Origin: Anthoceros angustus
Taxonomy: Eukaryota; Streptophyta; Anthocerotopsida; Anthocerotales; Anthocerotaceae
Assembly: GCA_010909165.1 (NCBI GenBank)
Contig: VJWM01000288.1
Coordinates: 1-64,000 of the forward strand
Length of the DNA stretch: 64,000 bases
Reading direction: 5' to 3'
Positions 23,689-34,855 of the stretch are shown piece after piece. The first letter of the stretch is position 1. Each line of letters opens with the position of its first letter. The translations under genes were made by a program, and so were the position numbers. The notes under the pieces were generated by a model. That model saw only the letters and a list, made by a program, of their open reading frames with translations. It ran no database searches and was not told where the DNA came from.

Positions 23689-24227
23689 TTAACATTTGCC
23701 GTTATAGAAGAATCGTGATGGTGACATGGACGCTTGTGCTCCACTTTCCACCTCTAGACGCCATATGCTCCCATACATCGTGTTCGCTTCCGCCATCAGA
23801 TAACATGATATATCCGCGCTTTGCGCCGCCGTCAGAGCCTCGGCAAAAGACGCGATGCCGCCCATGCCACACCCAACAATCGCCGATACATTTTCGGTGA
23901 TATGACAACCTCTACAAAACCCATACCATAGTTGTTCCATGTTCCATGTGATTTTAAATGTTGATTGCTCTGGCCACAATGATTGCAACACAAGCCACCG
24001 AAACTCGAACGACTCCTTTTTTTCGCAATGAGGGGAGAGAACATGGGTACTTTTCTACAAACGCATGATAAGCGCAGAGAGCACCGTTTCCGAATCAGAT
24101 GGTACAACTGTCTCGACGTGATCTTCACCCTTATTTTCTCGTCACGCCATAATCCCAAACATGCCGCTTTAATAACCATCTTAAACCCGGATCCACGATA
24201 TACTTCCCCTGAGCCATGTATATTCAA
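23689..24227 (-). pseudogene. Unrecognised ORF with paired CxxC motifs
   Basis: Two overlapping minus-strand frames join around 23,940 to give CNHCGQSNQHLKSHGTW, then YGFCRGCHITENVSAIVGCG and MGGIASFAEALTAAQSADIS. The C-x2-C ... C-x2-C spacing of roughly 23 residues resembles a zinc ribbon or small zinc-binding module. It sits at the right end of the inserted unit, on the strand opposite the DUF7869-like gene. One frameshift is needed. I do not recognise a family. Confidence 0.35.
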
Positions 24228-24707
24228 ATATTTCCAAATATTATGTCGCTCTTGTAGTTTTAGAATGATTGTGTTCTCAAATTGTTCAATGTCCGATTGT
24301 GGGGTAGGGTGTACAAGTTGTCTGCAGAGCCGGGAACGATTAGGAGGCTATGTTGCCCATAGGTTTTGTAGGCTTGTGCGTGTTTCTCCTCGATCCGTGG
24401 CCGGATTGATGGGTGTGAGCATCAATTGTTGTGGTAAACTGCCTAATCATTGTGGGTGCTGTGTCTATTGGGTGAATAGGAAGGAGAAGTCTACGATGCC
24501 CAACAGATCAATGGGTCATAGAATTCACGTAATTCAAGTTCCTTCCTCATGATTAGGAGCGGAGTGTGCTTTGAGCCATGCGACACCCACAGTTTTCTTG
24601 TGCCTCTTTTAGGCATGCATTCTCACGCTGTTTCTTTGTAATTCTAGTGTATGTTGTTTCAGAGGCGCGCTGGCGACGCCTCCTGCTACATATTAGGTAT
24701 TGAAATG

Positions 24708-24723
24708 TGCCCGCCTGATACTA
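24708..24723 (-). other. Copia-B primer-binding site
   Basis: The minus strand reads TAGTATCAGGCGGGCA immediately after the 5' LTR end, close to the initiator-tRNA primer-binding consensus TGGTATCAGAGC. Its adjacency to the LTR identifies the 24,724-24,926 copy as the 5' LTR. Confidence 0.6.
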
Positions 24724-24926
24724 TGTAAAAAGCGGTCCAGATGGTCCAGGATCCGCAGATGTTATTCGATTAGACATTGGTGAGCAGTGTGCTCAATACA
24801 TTGGGGTTGTGCCCAAGCATTGCGTGGGTAACTGCCTCAATGTCGGTTCGCTTGAATGCCTCATTCGAGTATCCGGCTTATTGCTTCGGCAATACGAACC
24901 GCGGCTCAAGGGCTAGTAACTTAACA
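24724..24926 (-). repeat. Copia-B 5' LTR (203 bp)
   Basis: It is homologous end to end with 7,138-7,352. On the minus strand it starts TGTTAAGTTAC and ends ...TTTTTACA. Numerous 1-4 nt indels separate the two LTRs, with fewer substitutions. Confidence 0.75.
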
Positions 24927-25567
24927 AACTTAATGTGGTGGAGGACGACGCGGGGAGACGGGAGATGGCCGGCGGTCGAAACACCGGCAACGGTCGGTCT
25001 AGGGACCCACACGTGGCAGTATGCAGGGAAAGCTGTGCCTTTGCATTAGCACAGTCTGCACATGCCATGGACTGTGGTAGAGTTAGATTGCTTGACCTTT
25101 GGTCACTTGGGGGGCCTTCAATATCCTCTTCGGAAAATGTTGTCTCCCTAGCCATGTGTGATTGACCCCATTTTTTGACAGCAACGTCCTCTTGTAATCT
25201 TTAACGGGCCCTCTAGTTTGCTCAAGAAGCCAATAATCAGTGTAGCGGAACCAAATGAAGATGCTCCTCTTTATGGAGCATCGTGGGCAAGTGAGAATGA
25301 CCCGTCAGTTGTGGGTGTTTCTTTAAGGGTTAAGGGGACTTCCAATGTGGCTGAGTTCAGCCATCACTTATGCGAGCCTCTCTTTACTGTATGAGCCATG
25401 AAATAACTTCATCTTTCTCAAATCCCAATTCCAATCCGTTGCATGGGCCTAGACCGTGCAAGATACATATGTGGACCGACAACTCTCAATACTAGCAACC
25501 TAGCTGTGGTGATAGGTATTCAAGGGATGATGTGTCACGAGTCCCGAAAACCAGAACAAAGCAATTA
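24927..25567. other. Spacer between copia-B and the LysM kinase gene
   Basis: No gene is seen. It should contain the 3' untranslated region of the kinase gene on the minus strand. The copia-B LTR ends about 640 bp from the kinase stop codon. Confidence 0.4.
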
Positions 25568-28500
25568 TTACCTGCCTTGCACCAGGCCACTAAAAATCTG
25601 ACTATTTCCCGCAAGGGAGGCTTCCCATTCTATAGAGGCCAGCATAATCTGCGACAAGGTAAGCACCACCTGCCTCATGTCTGGTCGCATGGATGGGTCT
25701 TCTTCCACGCAAGCCTTAGACAGCATAGCCATCTGCGGGAGAAGAAAAGAAACACCGGGCAGAATAGTCAGCCGTGCTCCACACCAAACGCAGGAAGAGA
25801 AATTTAGCCGTGCTGAAGGAAGGTAGATGACTAACCCTGTAGGCCCCGTCTTTAGGGTAGCTGTCGTTGAGAAGAGGGTCAACAATGGTTTGAAACCTCC
25901 CATGCGCATCTTTGTCCAGGAGCACCGACAACATCTGAGGCGCAGATGCTTTAAAATGTCAGACTGTGTAGCGAGATGTTCGCACAATGTCTAGCGGGAA
26001 GAAGACATACAGAGGCCTCACCAAGGAGATGAGTGAGCGCTTGTCGTTGCCACTCTCGTTGGAGCCACTTCTGGATTTAGAGATGGCTTCGTAGCCTGTC
26101 AGAAGCTCCATGAGCACTACTCCGAAGGCGTATGCATCGCTTTTGGATGTAGCATGGCCATCTCGTACATACCTAAACCCCCAGTATGCGGTCAGAGCAC
26201 CATGACAAGCTACATGCGGTTTGCGCTTAATTGAAGTGAGACAGGCAAGATTGACCTACTCAGGCGCAAGGTAGCCAAATGTTCCAACCACTCGAGTTGT
26301 CAGGCCTTCTCCCCCCTCTCCACTCTGCTCCACCAGCTTGGCGAGTCCAAAGTCTGCTACCTGCACAATTGCAGAAGCCCGACGAATTCTTTAGAATTTC
26401 TCGCTGAGGTACTGTGGGATACAGCACATTCCATGGAGTAGCATCAGCGAAGTCCACCTTGGCCCGGAAATAGCTGTCCAGGAGAATGTTGCTCGTCTTC
26501 ACATCGCGGTGTACGTAGTGTGCCTTTGTGTGCTCATGTATGTATTCGAGTCCTCTAGCAGAATCAACTGCTATCTGCACTCTCTGAGTCCAGCTAAGAG
26601 GAGTGAAACCTGCAACATTGATGAGACGCTCCCACGTTATAAATGCCCTATTCGCATGCAAGACTTGGAAGCTGCTGCAAGACCCTGTAGCCTGTACCTT
26701 TGCTTAAAGGGTTGTGAAGACGGTCACTCAAAGCTCCATTCTCAGCAAACTCATACACCAGGTAGAGATGTTCCTGTCCAGCTGAATAGCCTATCAGCTC
26801 AACCTGTACGAAGCACAGATCATTCAGAGGATCAGGTATAACAATGTCGTAATTCCCCAACGATGACAACCAGACTCCCTAGAAGAGGACAAGCTTTTCT
26901 CACCAGGTTCGTGTGGTGCACTTTGCAGAGAACCTTCAACTCGGCGTAGAACTCCCTAGATTTAGTTGCCTTCATCTGCTTAATAGCCACATCCTAGAGA
27001 ACAGAACATCGCAGCTCAGGTTAGAGAACGTCAATACTAGTTAGAGAAACAGGAGGATCAAGTCACACGCAGGTGTTCACCTGCTGTCTCAGATTGCCAA
27101 AGTAGACAAGACCGAAAGCACCTTGGCCAATCTTCTTGCTCTCATTGAAGTTATCAGTGGCCACGACGACCTCATCGTACGTGAAAACAACTGGCTTCTC
27201 GGAGTCAAACACAATATTAGCCTCTGCAGTTCCACAACGTTGTCAGTTGAGTCCCCTACATTGCAGGGCTGACATGATAGAACAGGAACAGGTACTGAAC
27301 AGACCTTTTGGCAAGGTGATACTGCGCTTGACATTGTTGTTTTTGGCGGTTCCGCTCCGCTTGAGAGGAGCACAGCCAAAGAAGCTTCCAACGCCCCTGA
27401 ATATTCCGCCGCTCTCAATATCTTGAGTGCCAGAGTGGACAGACTGTACAGACTGCACAGACTGGCCAGTGACATTGACATTGCCATCGCTGTAGGCTTT
27501 TCTCAAGAGGCTCTCTGACTTCTTTGACCGAAAGTAAAGTGCAGTTGCAAGCAGTAGAAGAGACAAAACGATGACCACACCAGCGATGCCCAGTGCGATC
27601 CCCAAGGTTGAAGTGGAATTACGTTTGGGCTTCTGTACAGTTGACGGGGATTCTGCATCCAAAGGTTGCTGGATCAGCCCAACCCTGGATCGGAAGACGT
27701 TGGCCTTCCCAAACCGAGAAGTTGAAACCAGGCCTAGGGGACACAAGAAAGAGCTCTAAAGATAATACCTGTGACCGTTGGTCCACCAATGCTTGAAACT
27801 TCGCGGATAATATGATCCCACGTAGTTGCACATTACAGCACACCAACAAAGAGACACAAAGATAAGCCACCGCAGAACCCCAGTGGAAAAACCTGACATC
27901 CAAAAAGAGTCACTCTAGATCAAGAAATATCTACCCAGCAAACACCCAGCGAGATGTCCCAAATGGCTCAAGAAAAGCGAAAGGAAACGAAGAGAAAGTA
28001 GTCACCATTCTTGACCGGTATGTAAATAACTTGGTCTGCGAGGATAAAGTCAGGTCTGACGATGTTGTTGAGAGACTGAATTGCGGAGATATTGCTCCCA
28101 AAAAAGTTGCTGAGCTTGAACAAGGTGTCCTGACTCACAATCTTGTAGGTGACCACAGAAGTGTAAGCATACTGTGCTTCCAGGTCCGGAGGGACACAGC
28201 CACAGCCAAGGTAAAGGATTTGCGGAATTCCTGGTGCAACCTTTGGGTCTTCCGGGGTGAAGACTGCATCGTCGAATCTGGAGGAAATTGACGAATAGTC
28301 CCGATCATCCGAGCTCGCTGTATATGAGATCTGTGAAGTGTACACCTTTGCACTTTGAGAATTGTTGTAACTTCCAGGGAGAGCAGCACACTGACACGTC
28401 AGAGGCACAATGAAGGTCTGCTGAGGAGCAGTATTGGGCACAGAGAGGAGAGTCTGCACAGGAACATTATACAAGGCAGCAATATCCCCGGCTGATTCGT

Positions 28501-28687
28501 TGGCTGCGCTCACGTTGACGGGATGATAAAAGTAAGAGGTGCACACGGAGACGGACTTCGGGGTGGTGCAGTTGAGAGGCGCCACAGGCGGCACTGCAAT
28601 CTGCGACTGAGCCCCGACCCGGAGGAGAGAAAGAAGGTGCGGCAGCAGCAGCAGCAGCAAGCAGTGAATCGTGGGGCCTTCCATCAC
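25568..28687 (-). CDS. LYK: LysM receptor-like kinase (LYK, CERK1/EPR3-like)
   Basis: This is a plasma-membrane receptor kinase of the LYK group, which binds chitin-type or other glycan ligands in immunity and symbiosis. Ten exons fit GT-AG sites and sum to about 705 residues: 28,687-28,006; 27,733-27,305; 27,223-27,081; 26,993-26,904; 26,803-26,698; 26,609-26,458; 26,360-26,260; 26,172-26,022; 25,934-25,836; 25,732-25,568. Residues 1-26 are a signal peptide ([14 protein letters not shown]). CQC and CGC pairs and a clear LysM ([19 protein letters not shown]) follow. The first LysM region is atypical. A membrane span ([19 protein letters not shown]) lies near 272-295. The kinase has [30 protein letters not shown] and APE, so it is an RD-type active kinase. 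The C-terminus ends [16 protein letters not shown]. The exact clade (CERK1 or EPR3) is not settled. Confidence 0.9.
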
Positions 28688-30734
28688 AAATCCTGGCAGC
28701 TCAAACCGCGCATTCCGAAGCTCCGGGCGCTACACTAGAGCGTGGAATCCCCAAATCTACCGGATTCCCCATGCAACCCCCAAGTACGCCGGGACACGCA
28801 AGGCAAATGCCCCAGGCTTGAAAATCCTGGTGAAATGCAGCAACCGAGGAGTGCGTCTGCTGCTACAGAATCCTGATTCGCTGCATCCGTGCTCCAATTC
28901 CACTCCACGAAATCCAAACAAATCCACAAATCGCCGTCCCATACAAAGCGCCTGCCCTCCCCGCGAATCCAGAGAAATCTCGGCCACCCGCCACCCGCCA
29001 CCCGCCACCCGCCGTCACAGCTCAAGTCCCCAGACGCGGATCCAGCTCCTGATGCGAGCACGCTGTGCAGCAGGCAGCGCGCACAAACATCGAGACCCGG
29101 CCCCTGATCTGTGGCCTCTCCTAATTGCCGGACATTCTCCGAGGCAGCACAGCAAGCGTGTCTCCCACGACGCCGTCTGGGCCGAAACACACACCTCACA
29201 ACACCACGCAAAACAATGCCATCTGCGAGCACCTGCGCCGGCCCGCACTCCGCTCCCTGCTCCCTGGCTGCGGCAATCACAGGGATAGAGTGAAAAAGAG
29301 AAACTTGAGGGAGCGAGGCGGGAAAAAAAGGGCAGCAGCAATTGCAGGCACAAGCTGGAGCGGAGGTCTGATAATGGCGGAGTCGGAGGGAGTCGGTTTT
29401 GTCGCCACTCGCCAGGGTGTCTTCCTCGGGAACATTCCGGTTTGCGTTCCCATTTCCAGGAACGAGATAGAATGCGGATATTTTTCCTGAATTTCCTTCA
29501 CGGAGGGCTGGCTCTCCCACATTGATGGCTTCCACGAGCGGAGTCGGGGCCGAGGCCGGGGCCCGGGCTTGGGCTTGGACTTGGGCTTGTACGAGCCTGC
29601 CATGCACCCGGGCTATACGTGCGTGGGCATGGAATCCCTGTGGCCCAGCTCCAACACAGAGATGCACACATAGACCTGCATGAAGCAAAGTGGTAGGCCG
29701 CAGGCATAAGCCATGGTAGGCGAATCGCGATGAAGCAGCAAGCTCCAGCCAGCAACGATTCCGCTGCGATGCGATGCGATGCGATGCGCATCGCGATGCC
29801 ATGGCCCCATGGCCCCATGGCCAGCCAGTCCTGTAGGCTGCCAGCCGTGATCGTGGAGGAGCCACCAAGTGGGCATGGACGAGCCTCGGTGCCGGGGGCC
29901 CCGGGCCCCGGGCCCATTCCCCGGCTGCCGGCCTGAATCCTAAATCCAGCCGCACCGGCCCTGCGCCTGCCGCCGAGTGATAATAGAAGGCGAGCAGTAG
30001 CTTCACGGACCGCACAGCCCATGCGATGAGGCAGCAGGAATGGATTATGGATTAATGTATCGTGCCCGGCCCGACGATTTCGACTTCAAATTTGTTAGAC
30101 GTCTCGCGGGAAGACCTCGCACGAGGGAGTGCGGCATCGGACATCGGATGACTTAATTTCGGGGCGAAGCTCGGGCTTTGGGACTGATGAGAGCTCAGCC
30201 CTGCTGCGGCCTGCACCGCCGCTAATTCTGCACAGTTACTGTCGTCTACTATTTGCTCTCCCTTTCATGTGTCTCGTCCAATTTGCTTGTTTGCTAACCC
30301 GGCTTGGTATAACCCGGAAACAAACCTATTCAAATCTGGTGCATATGTCTCCAAAGATATGTCACACAAATTTCAAAACCCATTTATCACTACGGGATTA
30401 AGATACCATTCTTGGGAGGGAGGAGCGTGGGTAAATAGCCAATCTCTTGCAGCCTTATCTAGCAACATCCTTTATAACGCACATTGTTGAAAATGTACCA
30501 AAACTATCCATATGCACAATATAAAAATTCCTCAATTTCTTAGTTAGGGGTAATAAGTCGCTAAAAACTTCTTGATTAGCTAGGCACCCACTTCAGAATC
30601 CCAAAATCCCATTTGTGACAGCGATGACCTGCGAAGGGATTCTAGTTACTGCCCAATGCACTAACTCAAATGGTGATACAACCAAAGTAACTTTTACTCT
30701 TATTATCGACAACAAACAACAGGCTGAGATATTC
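28688..30734. other. Upstream region of the LysM kinase, no supported gene
   Basis: The first ~1.3 kb is GC-rich and holds long overlapping ORFs on both strands, including a 426-codon minus frame at 28,735-30,015. These have low-complexity composition, contain the repeated words CCACCCGCCACCCGCC and GATGCGATGCGATGCG, and match nothing I know. It is probably promoter and 5' leader. From about 30,200 composition turns AT-rich. Confidence 0.4.
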
Positions 30735-31010
30735 TAGTGAATCAGTTTGCCTGGATGATTCCCCTTGACTTCAGTAAGGCATTTGATACGGTCCCCCGAT
30801 CACAGCTATGGTAGGCTCTCGACAATCTTGGGGTATCAACAGGGTTAATTAGGGCAATTCAAGTGGCTTACCTTCGAAATGGTATGCAAGACCAAACCCC
30901 TCTGAATTTACGCAAACTGTTCAAATTATTGCGGAAGTAAAACAAGGTTGCCCCTCAAGTCCTCTCCTTTTTTGTCTGTTTCATCAGAATTTACAAAAAA
31001 TATCGAAGAG
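30735..31010 (+). pseudogene. LINE-type reverse transcriptase fragment
   Basis: The plus strand reads PLDFSKAFDTVPRSQLW, a stop, ALDNLGVSTGLIRAIQVAY and, after a frame change, VKQGCP. This is the conserved DFSKAFD...VKQGCPLSP block of non-LTR reverse transcriptases. Internal stops and the absence of the YADD motif or other domains show a short dead scrap. Confidence 0.75.
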
Positions 31011-33275
31011 TGCACAGGTATGGAGGACATGTTTCCTAGATTTGTGTAACTAGATAAGAGGGTGTATAATAAACAATTGCTCGGAGTTGCGCTTGCCCTT
31101 TTGAAATCCAGCTTGACATGTGTTGGGTGCTTGAAGATCCATATCTCTCAGATGTAGTTCACAACACTTGCTATAAAGCTTGTATAGTAGTTTTCTTCAT
31201 GATACCACGACGAGAGTCAAACGAAGACAACGAGGAAAACTAGCTTGAAGACACGCCCACCTCATACATCCAGCTTGCGGATGCACCCACCTCACCATCA
31301 ATTATGAGTACTTTTTATTTCCCCGCATATTTGGTTTAAGAGTTCATATATGTCTTGTAATAATACAGTAGCATTCACTAACCATTTATGTCCAAACCAT
31401 TTTTTTTGGGTTGCGTGCATTATACATATTACGTTTTAGCAATAAAAGGTAAGTAGTACATAATATAGTAAATATTAGTCATAATAAGGACAATTATTAC
31501 TCAATACAATAAAGTAAGCATTAGTGTTATCTACTGGAATGTACGCTGATGTACTTCAACAAAATTGTTCACTCTATTCACTCGTTTTTGTCCTGCGGAT
31601 GTTGTTGGGTCATTGGAAACACATGAAGATGCAAAAGCGAAGGGTATTCCTTTTTTATGCTATGTTTCGTGGGCTATTCCAAGAATGCACACTTTCGATG
31701 GTAAAATTAGAAATCATTGAAGTCCATTCCCGAGACCAAGGAAAAGACAAAGGCTGGTGACCTTTGCTGACCTATTATCCAGGGAAGTCGAGCATTTTTA
31801 GAAAGGCATGGTTTCTCGTTTGAAGCCTATACCCTCTTTGGTGGCATCCCTCTCCTTAGAACAGTTGGCGAGATGCTTACATGTAGTCCTATCATCGTAG
31901 TCCATATCCTACCTGAGTGATACTATGAGAATCGTGAAATTGCGAGGGTCCATTTCCAACAGCTTCTACATCAAAATGAGGTCACATGCTTGGAATTGCA
32001 TGAGGCTCAAACAATTCACATCTAGCATGTCGAGCGTGAAGGCGAGCGTACAACAAAGTGTTAGCCGCAAGGTCCTGCACAATCTATGAAAGAAGCCCAA
32101 ACAATTCTGGAGAATTATCAAGGAGTAAAAGGTAGAGAATCCTATTGTCGAAGAGGAGGCCCTTGGTTGGAGTATGCCAGAAGCTTGTTTGAATCTATGA
32201 GACTTCAATGTAGGGTTCCGGTCATCATTGGGGAAAAAGATGACACATGTTATTTCACCGAGGACATGATCATATGAGCTCTGTCGAATCTCCAAGTAGA
32301 AAAGGCAAGTGACGACCGAACACTATAAACAGAATGAGGTGCGGACAATTGCACAGCGATAAGTTGCTAATCAGGATAGGGCCTAACGTCACCCCTTTGT
32401 GCCACTTTCCTAGCCTAGAATTTCGCCTTCCAAACATGTTAAGGTCCATATGTGTCCACCTCTACCACATTACCCGACCTGGCACGAATGTGGTCCCCCA
32501 GAGTAAGCATCAGTTGTGCTTGTTCTAAGTTTGACGACCAGATGCCTTGGATTGACAGAGCCAGTCTGCGCAGGATGCATTTGCAAAGAATAGATCCTGC
32601 AATGGAAGTTCCCAAGGTTGGGAAGAGACCAAGTATACTTCCCAAGGTATGGAAGTACCCTTGGCTTTTTGGCAATTTAATATAACGACGTGCCCCCTTA
32701 TAAAATATAAAATTTTAATTAATTTAAAATAAAAATTTTGACCCATTAAAAAATATAAAGTACGTATGCGAACCGCAATGAGCTCAGGCCATATGCACGT
32801 CCCAACGTCCGATAGACGTATGGGTTATTGCATGTCCGTAACAGGCTAAACGTATAAAAGGCCGTTCCTTTGGATAGACTGTAAAGTCCATCCGGAATGA
32901 GCCCTCAATATCAGAAAATATGTGCATACGCCCATCAACCCCACCCCCGATATAAGGTAAAGAGACCATGCACCCAGAGACAAGGCCCCCGTAATGAAAC
33001 TCATCATGACCCTGATTAGGGGCTCAAGTCCCTCCTCTGAAATACAAATCCCAGATTAGTCTTGGAAAAAGTAACTCCCCATAACCCCTGGATGAGTTCT
33101 TATCAAAAAAATTTTTCACCTCGAATCCGTGGATGAGAAAAAGGAGAAGCTTAGTTTGTGCCTAGAATGTCTAAGCGGCTTTTCCAGGGAGCAGGATCCC
33201 AGATGCTCATTGTCACCTCTCAATCAGTTGCACATGGCACGCACAGGCAACTCCGGACTCCTTATCATGACCCCG
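31011..33275. other. AT-rich intergenic DNA with unclassified degraded repeats
   Basis: No gene is supported. Plus-strand frames at 32,086-32,277 (QTILENYQGVKGRESYC) and 32,452-32,685 look like fragments of an old coding repeat but match no family I can name. The segment 32,690-32,760 is almost pure A/T. The 3' untranslated region of the OS9 gene should lie just below 33,276. Confidence 0.35.
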
Positions 33276-34855
33276 CTACTCGGAATTTACCTCTAGTGGT
33301 ACTAAGCTGCTGACAATCTGGGCACTGTTTACAGATACTGAATCACTGTTGCTTTCGCTGCAATGAATTTGAAACCATGGCTGCCTCTCTTGTTGATAAA
33401 CTCTGCAAACAGCACACATGTCAAGTTTAATCTGCAAAGAAAATGGCCTTCATCTTGCAACAGAAGGCAACATAAGAAGGGTAGGCGATACGAGCATACG
33501 GATGTCGACAGAGGTTTGGAACAGAAATGACAAGCGTGTATCTGCATGTGGGAGCCTCCTTGAGTGTCAGTATCGCAAGCTCTTCCGCACAGACAAACCT
33601 CACCTGCATCCCCACACGGCCATACATTCAGCATGCAGCCTGATTGCTGAGTCAGCAATGTAGCTCAGACGAAAATGAGAAACATACCTCACTTTGCCTC
33701 AGCTGGCCTGTCACATCGCAGATGGTTCCGTTGGTGAACACATGTGCGTGGTATCTGTCAAAGCAAGTTGCGAACATGGGTCAAACATGCTGGGTTCCTG
33801 TCACTAGACATTACTCCAACAGAGCTCTAGTGAAAGGGAAAACAGGCTCTGGTGTGAGGGTGAGTGCGACATTAGAACCTTTGTGCAGCTATTCGGGAGC
33901 GAGGATCTGGTTGAGTAAACACATCGGATGAGTTCTTCTGCAGAGCAGCTGTCGCCTCTGCATCATACTTCCCTAGAGAGAACTCTACGCTTTTCCCCTA
34001 GACAAGAAAACACACCTCCGTATCAAACCAGGAAGCAACAACAGGTGAGGCTTTGGATACACGAAATCCCCAGCAGCTCGTCTCACTTTGTTGTCCTTAT
34101 CATCGTGATATTGTTTGAAATGTTTTTGGTAGGAGAACTCGTACATCCACCAGCCCTCACTCTGCAGGAAAGACAAGATACATCTGTTTAGGCCATCCTA
34201 AAAGCCAGTCCTCCACGACAGCATCCAGAAAACAGCTGCAATCAGAATCATACCTTCAAAAGGAGCTTGTCCCTTAAAACATCTAAAAGATCGTCAGCAG
34301 TCTTCCTTGTGCTTTTGTGGTCAGTTGGCAACCCAAAGTTGGTGCCATTCTGCTCAGCTTCGGTGGTATGTTGTACCAGAGGCTTCGGCAGTGCACATAA
34401 GAATTTTTGGCCCTCATGGTTTGTCATAACCACAACCTCCTGATCTGATTTCTGCGCCACCGAAACGAAAAGTTGCATCATTATATCCCCGGCAAAAAGG
34501 TCACACATGACTGTGCTGGAGTGTCGTTGTTCGTCAGCATGAACTCCAAAATCAACTGAAGCTGCAGGAATGCGAGCTTGAAGCCAACCGGTACATAGGG
34601 TGAATCAGCTGGATGTATCTCGATGGTATACTTAGGGTCATGAAAGTTGAGAACTTGCTGATTCTCTGCTGCAAAATATTCAGGTCAAAAGAAGGAAGCC
34701 GGAGGTGTTGTAGATGTGTCCGTTGGAAATTCAAATTGAAGTCACAGTCAAACAGGTGGCATACCTTCTGAATTAGGACCAACGCGCTCAGAATTTGCAC
34801 CAGCGAAAGCAACCAGGCACAGTTCCAGCAGCACCAACAAGCACGGCAAGGCCAT
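33276..34855 (-). CDS. OS9: OS-9/Yos9-type ER lectin (ERAD substrate receptor)
   Basis: OS9 binds trimmed N-glycans on misfolded glycoproteins in the ER lumen and passes them to the HRD1 ubiquitin-ligase complex for degradation. A signal peptide (ALPCLLVLLELCLVAFAGA) opens exon 1. Splicing G|CA gives AENQQVLNFHDPKYTIEIHP then, after the next intron, KSDQEVVVMTNHEGQKFLC. The MRH lectin domain follows: EGWWMYEFSYQKHFKQYH, GKSVEFSLGKYDAEATAALQ, DPRSRIAAQR, YHAHVFTNGTICDVTGQLRQ, VRFVCAEE, APTCRYTLVISVPNLCRHP. The sugar-binding Trp pair, Gln, Arg, Glu and Tyr are all present. About eight short exons with GT-AG junctions fit, and the last exon ends VNSE-stop at 33,276. No HDEL-type retention tail is seen, as is normal for the family. 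Confidence 0.88.

Larger units (their letters stand above)
12000..24650. mobile_element. ~12.6-kb unit with divergent ParB-methyltransferase and DUF7869-like genes
   Basis: The unit lies between the copia-B gag start (~11,950) and the copia-B primer-binding site (24,708), so it interrupts that element's leader. It carries a minus-strand ParB-like/DNA methyltransferase pseudogene, a plus-strand DUF7869-like pseudogene pointing away from it, and a small minus-strand ORF near its right edge. The middle is a 3-kb tandem duplication. Exact ends, terminal repeats and target duplications were not found by eye, so the coordinates are approximate and mobility is inferred from the nested position. Confidence 0.6.
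7138..24926 (-). mobile_element. Copia-B: Ty1/copia element split by a ~12.6-kb insertion in its leader
   Basis: The two ends are defined by a pair of ~0.2-kb LTRs in the same orientation. The one at 24,724-24,926 is followed, in the minus-strand direction, by a primer-binding site, so it is the 5' LTR. The one at 7,138-7,352 is preceded by a polypurine tract, so it is the 3' LTR. Gag, integrase, RT and RNase H lie at about 11,900-7,398. Between primer-binding site and gag sits the large ParB-methyltransferase/DUF7869 unit. Coding parts are frameshifted. The segment 8,800-9,827 is the integrase-RT linker with only scattered similarity. The outer flanks do not form a clear target duplication. 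Confidence 0.75.

Noticed and set aside
28735-30015. 426-codon minus-strand ORF upstream of the LysM kinase
   Set aside because: Compositionally biased, overlapped by comparable ORFs in other frames, and with no recognisable domain. It is more likely promoter and leader DNA.
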